This document shows positions 1 to 5,816 of a stretch of 5,816 bases of DNA, piece by piece (the first letter of the stretch is position 1; every line of letters begins with the position of its first letter). The stretch is from DASTHS01 sp035718085. Its GTDB lineage: Bacteria > Actinomycetota > Acidimicrobiia > Acidimicrobiales > Palsa-688. The stretch covers positions 1 through 5,816 of the forward strand of contig DASTHS010000097.1 in the NCBI GenBank assembly GCA_035718085.1, read 5' to 3'. A program made the translations under genes and the position numbers. The notes under the pieces are model-generated. The model made no database searches, was not told the origin of the DNA, and saw nothing but the letters and a program-made list of their open reading frames with translations.

Positions 1-134
1 TCGACCAGGTCGGCGACGCCGGTGCCCCGCCGGGCCAGGCCGTCGAGCAACTCGGCGATGCTGCGCCGATCACCCGCCCGGGCCAGACCGAGCACCACGT
101 CGGTGACATCCGCGGGCGGGTGGTCGATGCTCAT
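1..134 (-). CDS. N-terminal fragment, possible B12-binding (helical cap) domain protein
   Basis: This is the first 44 codons of a gene that runs off the left edge of the window. The ATG (134-132) overlaps the TGA of the winged-helix/EAL gene (133-131) as ATGA, so translation is probably coupled; no separate Shine-Dalgarno is visible. The peptide starts MSIDHPPADVTDVVLGLARA, continues with GDRRSIAELLDGLARRG and ends near ADLV. This pattern of an acidic N-terminus, a helix, a GD turn and a second amphipathic helix resembles the start of the four-helix cap (B12-binding_2 type) that precedes a cobalamin-binding Rossmann domain in methyltransferase-related proteins and CarH-like photoreceptors. 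No DNA-binding domain precedes it. The family call is a pattern judgement on a short fragment and cannot be confirmed here, because the diagnostic cobalamin motif would lie outside the window. The coding call is firmer than the family call. Confidence 0.5.
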   Translation of the reverse strand, partial: MSIDHPPADVTDVVLGLARAGDRRSIAELLDGLARRGTGVADLV

Positions 135-2173
135 GGCACCGGCGTCGGCCGCCGACCGGTGACGCAGCCGTGCGCCTGGGGCTGGGAGTGCTGGCGGGTG
201 GCGTCGAGCAGCGCGGCCTGTCGCTGGGCGTCGGCGACTGCGGCGGGGAGGTGGCGTTCGAGCAGCATCCGCGCCACCGTCGCTCGCGGCGCGGCGGGGA
301 GGACCGCCTCGGGGCCCCCGATGCTGATGTCGATCGGCACGGCATCGTCCCGCGCGTCGCCGGCGGCGACGGGCAGACCGCCGAGGCCGATCACCAACTC
401 CGTGACCGCGGCGGCGATGTCCTGCCTCGTCCGGGCGCAGAGGATGGCGTGCCGGGCCCGGTCGAGGTGCTCGTGGACGTGGCCTCCCCCCACGGCGCGA
501 CCGCACGGCCGGTCGACGGCGGCCCGATCGGCCAGCGGCGGTGCCGCCGGCACCCCGGGTGACGGCCGACCGGCCGGGGCAGCGGCGAGGGCGGCGAGGG
601 CGTCGGCGGCGGCCACCGGCCGGCCGAAGAGGTAGCCCTGGGCCAGGGTGCAGCCCAGCGCCAGCAGGTGCTGGTGCTGCTCGGCCGTCTCCACGCCCTC
701 GGCCAGCACGGTCAGCCCCATCTCGGCTGCCAGGTCGACGATGGCGGCGACGATGCTGCGGTCGCTCGGCGAGCGACCGATCCCGGCGATGAACGAACGG
801 TCGATCTTGAGCATGCCGACCGGGAGGCGCTGAAGGGCTGTCAGCGACGACCACCCGGTGCCGAAGTCGTCGAGGGCGAGACCGACGCCGAGGCGGCGCA
901 GGCGGTCGACGACGTCTGCGTCGACGTGCGCCAGGTCGGCGAGCTCGGTGATCTCGAGGTGGAGGTGCCGCCGTCCGAGGCCGCTGGCCGCCAGAGCGGC
1001 GGCCACATGGTCGGGCAGGTCGGGGTCGGCGAGCTGGCTGACCGACAGGTTCACCGCCATGGCCAGGTGACGCCACCGAGGCGCGAGGGATTGGAAGCGG
1101 CGCGCCTGGCGGCAGGCCTCCTCGAGCACCCACCGCCCGATGTCGACACCGAGACCGGAGCGCTCGGCGAGGGGGAGGAAGTCGTCGGGCCCGAGCAGCC
1201 CGCGACGCGGGTGCTGCCAGCGCAGCAGGGCTTCGTGGCCGACCACGGTGCCGGTGGTCAGCTCGACCACCGGCTGGAAGTGCAGTCGCAGTTCCCCCGC
1301 CGTGACCGCCCGGCGCAGGTCGGCCACCAGCGGGTGGGCGGCGGGCGAGTCGGCGAGCAGGGCGGCGACGTCGGTGACGTCCTCGCTGTAGCCGACCACG
1401 CGCTCGACGCGCCCCCCGGCGCCCGACTCGACCGTTGCGCCGGTGCGCACCAGGATCGGCGCGCCGGGGGCGTGGAGTCGGTGCACCACGTCGATCTGCC
1501 CGCCGCCGCCGACGGCGTCGCGCAGCGCCGCGAGCACCTGGCGCCGGTCGTCGGGGTGCACTCGGCGCAGCAGGTCGAGCCCGGTGCACCGCCCGCTCCC
1601 GTCGCCACCCACGAGGGCCCGCAGCCCCGGTGAGGTGGCCACGGTTCCGTTGGGCACGGACCACCGCCAACGGCCCGAGCGCGCCCTCCGCCACTGGCGG
1701 GGCCACGGCGCCGGGTGGTGCCCGGACGCCCCGCCGCCGTCGATGTCGTCCAACGCCGCCACATGGACCTCCTCGTCGGGGTGCCTGACCCCGGTCATCG
1801 GCACCGATCGGCCGACCATGAGCGCGGACCCGACGGGTTGTCCCGATGTTGTCGGCCGGGTGGTGGTGGCGGGCGGGGGGTCGAAGCGGTAGCCCGACCC
1901 GCGCACGGTGACGATGACCTCGGTGGCGTCGCTGCCCAGCTTGGCCCGGAGCCGGCGCACGTGCTCGGTCACCGTGCGCGACTGCTGCCACTCGGGGCTC
2001 GAACCCCACACCTCGGCGAGGAGCTGCTCGCGTGACACGACGACGCCGGGCGCGCCAACGAGGCGCGAGAGCAGGTCGAACTCCCGTCGGGTGACGTCGA
2101 CCGGCGCGCCCCGGGCCCACACCTGGCGACCGGTCACGTCGAGCTCCAGCCAGCCGAACCGCACCGCCGCCAT
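131..2173 (-). CDS. Winged-helix / PAS / EAL protein: putative DNA-binding c-di-GMP phosphodiesterase
   Basis: The protein has 680 residues. Residues about 3-98 form an OmpR/PhoB-type winged helix: TRREFDLLSRL, then VVSREQLLAEVWG, a recognition helix around 65-80 (SRTVTEHVRRLRAKLG) and the wing VRGSGYRF. A low-complexity linker follows. Residues about 170-265 look like a PAS fold (VHPDDR, then GYSEDVTD). Residues about 280-530 are an EAL domain that would hydrolyse cyclic di-GMP to pGpG. The expected metal- and substrate-binding residues are all visible: E314 of EALLRW, N375 (NLS), E407 and E410 (EITE), D435-D436 (DDFGTG), K456 (LKIDRSF), E492 and E495 (AEGVET) and Q512 (QGY). Residues about 565-660 form a further unassigned region. 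There is no receiver domain, membrane segment or signal peptide, so a cytosolic protein is expected. The ATG is the earliest possible start, because an in-frame TAG lies 9 bases upstream (2185-2183). Domain calls are firm; DNA binding and enzyme activity are inferred. Confidence 0.93.
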   Translation of the reverse strand: MAAVRFGWLELDVTGRQVWARGAPVDVTRREFDLLSRLVGAPGVVVSREQLLAEVWGSSPEWQQSRTVTEHVRRLRAKLGSDATEVIVTVRGSGYRFDPPPATTTRPTTSGQPVGSALMVGRSVPMTGVRHPDEEVHVAALDDIDGGGASGHHPAPWPRQWRRARSGRWRWSVPNGTVATSPGLRALVGGDGSGRCTGLDLLRRVHPDDRRQVLAALRDAVGGGGQIDVVHRLHAPGAPILVRTGATVESGAGGRVERVVGYSEDVTDVAALLADSPAAHPLVADLRRAVTAGELRLHFQPVVELTTGTVVGHEALLRWQHPRRGLLGPDDFLPLAERSGLGVDIGRWVLEEACRQARRFQSLAPRWRHLAMAVNLSVSQLADPDLPDHVAAALAASGLGRRHLHLEITELADLAHVDADVVDRLRRLGVGLALDDFGTGWSSLTALQRLPVGMLKIDRSFIAGIGRSPSDRSIVAAIVDLAAEMGLTVLAEGVETAEQHQHLLALGCTLAQGYLFGRPVAAADALAALAAAPAGRPSPGVPAAPPLADRAAVDRPCGRAVGGGHVHEHLDRARHAILCARTRQDIAAAVTELVIGLGGLPVAAGDARDDAVPIDISIGGPEAVLPAAPRATVARMLLERHLPAAVADAQRQAALLDATRQHSQPQAHGCVTGRRPTPVP

Positions 2174-2179
2174 GCCCCG

Positions 2180-2207
2180 AGCCTACCAGCAATCCCCCCT
2201 GCAGCAA
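2180..2207 (-). promoter_or_regulatory. Candidate promoter for the winged-helix/EAL gene (possibly leaderless)
   Basis: On the minus strand TTGCTG (2207-2202) is followed after 16 bases by TAGGCT (2185-2180), which fits the actinobacterial TANNNT -10 pattern. Six bases separate the -10 from the ATG at 2173, so transcription could start at or next to the ATG. No Shine-Dalgarno precedes that ATG, which agrees with a leaderless mRNA. Hexamers like these occur by chance, so this is a candidate only. Confidence 0.4.
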
Positions 2208-2214
2208 CAGCAAT
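2187..2214 (-). repeat. Three copies of TTGCTG over the candidate promoter
   Basis: On the minus strand TTGCTG occurs at 2213-2208, 2207-2202 and 2192-2187; the first and last are preceded by A, giving ATTGCTG copies 21 bases apart, about two helical turns. The middle copy doubles as the candidate -35. The first copy lies within a perfect 10-base palindrome, AGCAATTGCT (2209-2218). The cluster may be an operator, but no regulator is identified. Confidence 0.4.
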
Positions 2215-2265
2215 TGCTCGACGCTTCAACCGCCAAGCGGGCACCGGCGTCCCGCGACTTCGGCC

Positions 2266-2712
2266 TCATCGCCGGCGAGAGGCAGGGCCGGGTGCTCGGT
2301 CGGCCCACCGAGCCACCGATCGCACGTGGCCGAGCAGCTCCCGGGAGTCGAACGGCTTGGTGATGTAGCGGTCGGCGCCGGCCGCCCACCCGGCCCAGAG
2401 GTCCTCGTCCCGGGCCCGCCCGCTGAGCACCACCACCGGCACGTCTCGTGTCGCCGGGTGCGCCTTCAGGGCGCCCAGCTGCGCCAGGCCGTCGGCGTCG
2501 GAGAGGCCGAGGTCGAGCACGACGACATCGGGGGCACTCGTCGCCACCCGCTCGACGAGGCCGGCGCCGACGGTCGTGGCGACCACCACCAGCCCCTCGG
2601 CGCCCAGCACCGCTCCGAGCAGCCCCAGCATGGCCGGCTCGTCGTCGACGACCAAGCAGCGCAGAGCCCCCCTGCGGCACGCGCCCAGCGCGCCGACCTC
2701 GACCTGTGCCAC
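2266..2712 (-). CDS. Receiver-only (CheY-like) response regulator
   Basis: The predicted protein has 148 residues and is a single receiver domain with short tails. It would accept a phosphoryl group from a histidine kinase that is not encoded in this window. The phosphorylation-site residues are all present: acidic pair D23-D24 (LVVDDEP), phospho-acceptor D67 (VVLDLGL), S97 (VVLSGRA) and K119 (ITKPFD), with the usual aromatic switch position occupied by Y116. No output domain follows; the protein stops after a basic tail (PASRRR). The GTG start is chosen because a strong GAGGAGG lies six bases upstream. An in-frame ATG at 2784 would add 24 residues that look unstructured and lacks comparable support. 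The gene precedes the winged-helix/EAL gene by 92 bases on the same strand, so phosphotransfer signalling to that protein is an attractive inference. Confidence 0.92.
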   Translation of the reverse strand: MAQVEVGALGACRRGALRCLVVDDEPAMLGLLGAVLGAEGLVVVATTVGAGLVERVATSAPDVVVLDLGLSDADGLAQLGALKAHPATRDVPVVVLSGRARDEDLWAGWAAGADRYITKPFDSRELLGHVRSVARWADRAPGPASRRR

Positions 2713-2718
2713 TTTCAG

Positions 2719-2725
2719 CCTCCTC
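2719..2725 (-). promoter_or_regulatory. Shine-Dalgarno of the receiver gene
   Basis: GAGGAGG on the minus strand lies six bases before the GTG at 2712. It is the strongest ribosome binding site in the window and decides the start of the receiver gene. Confidence 0.8.
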
Positions 2726-2797
2726 GTCAACCGAGCCTCGGATTCCCCGACCCCCGAGCGTGTCGGCGCCGCTTCGCCAGTCATGGAGCGCCGGGCC

Positions 2798-2816
2798 CAG
2801 AGTTGACGCAGAGTTG
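2798..2816. promoter_or_regulatory. 11-base-phased direct repeat, candidate winged-helix regulator site
   Basis: CAGAGTTG occurs at 2798-2805 and again at 2809-2816, an exact 8-base match with an 11-base period (CAACTCTG twice on the minus strand). This is the half-site geometry of OmpR/PhoB-family binding sites. The pair is bracketed by a 7-base inverted repeat, CGGGCCC (2792-2798) and GGGCCCG (2821-2827), though such GC-rich arms are easily found by chance here. It lies 86 bases upstream of the receiver start and about 124 bases upstream of ureA, so it could control either side of the divergent region. The regulator is unknown; the neighbouring winged-helix/EAL protein is one candidate. Confidence 0.45.
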
Positions 2817-2879
2817 TCCCGGGCCCGAGGCGGCGGAGCCACGGCTGCCCGACGCACCCGGTCGCTCCGCCCGTACGGC

Positions 2880-2917
2880 GTCACCGCTGCGTTCCCGTGC
2901 CGTAACACCGGCGTAAC
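2880..2917 (+). promoter_or_regulatory. GlnR-type box array upstream of ureA
   Basis: Four pentamers lie at exact 11-base intervals: GTCAC (2880-2884), GTTCC (2891-2895), GTAAC (2902-2906) and GTAAC (2913-2917), each pair separated by six bases. The actinobacterial GlnR site is usually written gTnAC-n6-GaAAC, often duplicated. The first and third pentamers fit gTnAC fully, the fourth fits GaAAC at four of five positions, and the second is poor. The last pentamer ends 22 bases before the ureA GTG, where an activator replacing a -35 would sit; GACGAT (2928-2933) is a weak -10 candidate. Urease genes are known GlnR targets in actinomycetes. Control by GlnR here is inferred from the motif and context only. 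Confidence 0.55.
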
Positions 2918-2939
2918 AGGGGGCTGGGACGATCGCACG

Positions 2940-3242
2940 GTGCTGCTGTCCCCCTCCGAGCGCGACAAGCTGCTGCTCAGCGTGGCGGCGATGGTCGCCC
3001 GCGACCGCCGGGCCCGGGGCGTCCGCCTGAACCACCCGGAGGCGGTGGCCGTCATCTCCAGCTTCGTGCTCGAGGGCGCACGTGACGGGCGCAGCGTGGC
3101 CGACCTGATGGCCGACGCCCGGGGCGTGCTCACCCGCGACGAGGTGATGGAGGGTGTGGCCGACATGCTCGGCGAGGTGCAGGTGGAGGCCACCTTCACC
3201 GACGGCACCAAGCTCGTCACCGTGCACCGGCCGATCCCGTGA
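2940..3242 (+). CDS. ureA: Urease subunit gamma
   Basis: The protein has 100 residues, the usual UreA length, and is collinear with the family over its whole length: LSPSERDKLLLSVAAMVA at residues 3-20, then RGVRLNHPEAVAVI (26-39), the helix FVLEGARDGRSVADLM (42-57), the VLTRDEVMEGVADML segment (63-77), and EVQVEATFTDGTKLVTVH near the end (79-96). UreA has no catalytic residues; it packs around the UreC active-site subunit in the (UreABC)3 assembly in the cytoplasm. The GTG at 2940 is chosen because it gives the family N-terminus exactly; the frame stays open far upstream, but that extension is unlike UreA. A Shine-Dalgarno at normal distance is not obvious (AGGGGG is 16 bases upstream), so a short or leaderless transcript is possible. 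It heads the ureABC-F operon and its TGA overlaps the ureB GTG (GTGA). Confidence 0.97.
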   Translation: MLLSPSERDKLLLSVAAMVARDRRARGVRLNHPEAVAVISSFVLEGARDGRSVADLMADARGVLTRDEVMEGVADMLGEVQVEATFTDGTKLVTVHRPIP

Positions 3243-3543
3243 TCCCCGGTGAGGTGGTCACCCTCCACGGGGAGATCGAGCTGAACGAGGGCCGCCGGCG
3301 GGTGGTGCTCCGTGTCGTCAACGCCGGCGACCGGCCCGTGCAGGTCGGGTCGCACTACCACTTCGCCGAGGCCAACCCTGCCCTCGACTTCGACCGGGCC
3401 GCGGCCCACGGCACCCGCCTCGACGTGCCGGCGGGCACCAGCGTGCGCTTCGAGCCGGGCGTCGAACGGGAGGTCACCCTGGTCGACCTCGCCGGCGGGC
3501 GGGTCGTCGCCGGGCTCCGCGGCCTGGTCGGAGGCCCGTTGGG

Positions 3544-3547
<4 letters not shown>
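3239..3547 (+). CDS. ureB: Urease subunit beta
   Basis: The protein has 102 residues, a normal length for a separate bacterial UreB. It starts with the family signature MIPGEVV and shows GEIELNEGRR (11-20), the highly conserved block GDRPVQVGSHYHFAEANPAL (30-49) and RLDVPAGTSVRFEPG (60-74). UreB is the beta-sandwich structural subunit that bridges UreA and UreC and helps hold apo-urease for nickel loading by the accessory proteins. Its GTG overlaps the ureA stop by four bases and its own TGA overlaps the ureC GTG by four bases. UreA and UreB are therefore separate polypeptides here, unlike the fused form found in some bacteria. No good Shine-Dalgarno precedes the start, in keeping with coupled translation. 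Confidence 0.97.
3530..3534 (+). promoter_or_regulatory. Shine-Dalgarno of ureC
   Basis: GGAGG within the end of ureB lies nine bases before the ureC GTG at 3544. It supports the GTG that overlaps the ureB stop as the true ureC start, and gives ureC independent ribosome recruitment in addition to coupling. Confidence 0.6.
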
Positions 3548-5267
<1,720 letters not shown>

Positions 5268-5268
<1 letters not shown>

Positions 5269-5816
5269 TGCCCCACCTCGGCGCCGACCCGGCCCCTGCG
5301 GCGACCCTGCTGCTGCTGGCCGACGGCCGGCTCCCGACCGGCGGCCACGCCCACTCCGGTGGCCTCGAGGCCGCCGTGCGCGCCGGGCTCGTCACCGGGA
5401 TCGCCGACCTCGAGCGGTGGCTGACCGGCCGTCTCGCCACCGTCGGCGCCGTCGACGCCGCGCTCGCCGCTGCCAGCTGGGCACGGGCGTGGGGCCGGCC
5501 ACTGGTCGCCGTTGGCGGGGAGTGGGCGGCGCGCACCCCGGTGGCCGCGGTCCGCGCCGCGGGCCTGGCCCAGGGCCGGGGCCTGCTGCGCGTCGCCCGC
5601 AGGGCGTGGCCCGACGCCGTGCACGACCTGCCCACCGAGCTGGCGTGGCCGGTCGCCCTCGGGGCCGTCTGCCGGAGGGTCGGGCTGCCCGCCACGGCGG
5701 CCACGTCGGCGGCGGCTGGCGCGGCGACCTCGGGGCCGGCGTGGGCGGCCACCCGGCTGCTCGGCTGTGACCCTTACGAGGTCGCCGCCGTGCTCGCCCG
5801 CCTGGCGCCGGCACTC
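5268..5816 (+). CDS. ureF: Urease accessory protein UreF, 3'-truncated by the window
   Basis: The frame opens at an ATG overlapping the ureC stop by one base (TGATG) and stays open for 183 codons to the window edge; about 30-50 residues are probably missing. UreF belongs to the nickel-insertion complex: it binds UreD on apo-urease and recruits the GTPase UreG. The recognisable N-terminal block is LLLLADGRLPTGGHAHSGGL (residues 14-33), followed by EAAV, the actinobacterial form of the UreF motif (elsewhere of the LPVGAFSYSQGLE type). Further on come ADLERWLTGRL, VDAALAAA and a long alpha-helical, alanine-rich body that fits the all-helical fold. The C-terminal part visible here (RLLGCDPYEVAAVLARLAP) also has the right character. 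There is no Shine-Dalgarno, so translation should depend on ureC. The order ureC-ureF without ureE between is common in actinobacteria. Confidence 0.9.

Noticed and set aside
668..1633. A 321-codon plus-strand open frame opposite the EAL gene
   Set aside because: The minus-strand protein carries a complete EAL motif set across this region, so the antisense frame is a composition artefact.
2230..2240. Small hairpin CCGC-CAA-GCGG after the receiver gene
   Set aside because: The stem is only four base pairs and no T-run follows, so it does not support a terminator.
2713..2784. A longer start (ATG at 2784) for the receiver gene
   Set aside because: The GTG at 2712 has an excellent GAGGAGG six bases upstream, and the extra 24 residues do not belong to the receiver fold.
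2871..2878. Palindrome CCGTACGG near the GlnR-like array
   Set aside because: An isolated 8-base palindrome in GC-rich DNA with no partner or phasing; expected by chance.
2448..2939. Upstream extension of the ureA frame
   Set aside because: The frame is open, but the residues are unlike UreA and the GTG at 2940 gives the normal 100-residue protein; the region is the receiver gene and the divergent promoter region.
2183..3409. A 408-codon minus-strand open frame spanning the receiver gene, the divergent region and ureA
   Set aside because: It crosses both well-supported genes in wrong frames and has arginine-rich low-complexity translation.

Overview
The window is very GC-rich DNA with third codon positions dominated by G and C, GTG starts, 4-base gene overlaps and UreB/UreC/UreF sequences of an actinobacterial kind. 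This suggests a high-GC member of the Actinomycetota. A lineage such as Acidimicrobiia is possible, but that is a guess from codon style and protein flavour. No rRNA, tRNA, CRISPR array or mobile element is visible.

The left half (1-2712, all minus strand) is a small signalling cluster. In transcription order it holds a receiver-only response regulator (2712-2266) and a 680-residue protein that joins an OmpR-type winged helix, a PAS-like domain, an intact-looking EAL c-di-GMP phosphodiesterase domain and an unassigned C-terminal region (2173-131). Then comes the first 44 codons of a protein that may begin with a cobalamin-binding helical domain (134 to the window edge), translationally coupled by an ATGA overlap. 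The winged-helix protein has no receiver of its own, while the gene just before it is a receiver with no output domain, so the two may form a split response regulator.

The divergent intergenic region (2713-2939, 227 bases) holds two sets of direct repeats with exactly 11-base spacing, the geometry used by OmpR-family winged-helix regulators. One is a CAGAGTTG pair at 2798-2816. The other is a four-pentamer array at 2880-2917 that fits the actinobacterial GlnR box layout and sits 22 bases before ureA.

The right half (2940-5816, plus strand) is the start of a urease operon, ureA-ureB-ureC-ureF, cut by the window end in ureF. The genes overlap by 4, 4 and 1 bases, so translation is probably coupled throughout. 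UreABC make up the nickel enzyme that hydrolyses urea, and UreF is part of the nickel-insertion machinery. The remaining accessory genes (ureG, ureD) are presumably beyond the edge. A GlnR-type site in front of ureA would make this a nitrogen-limitation-induced operon.
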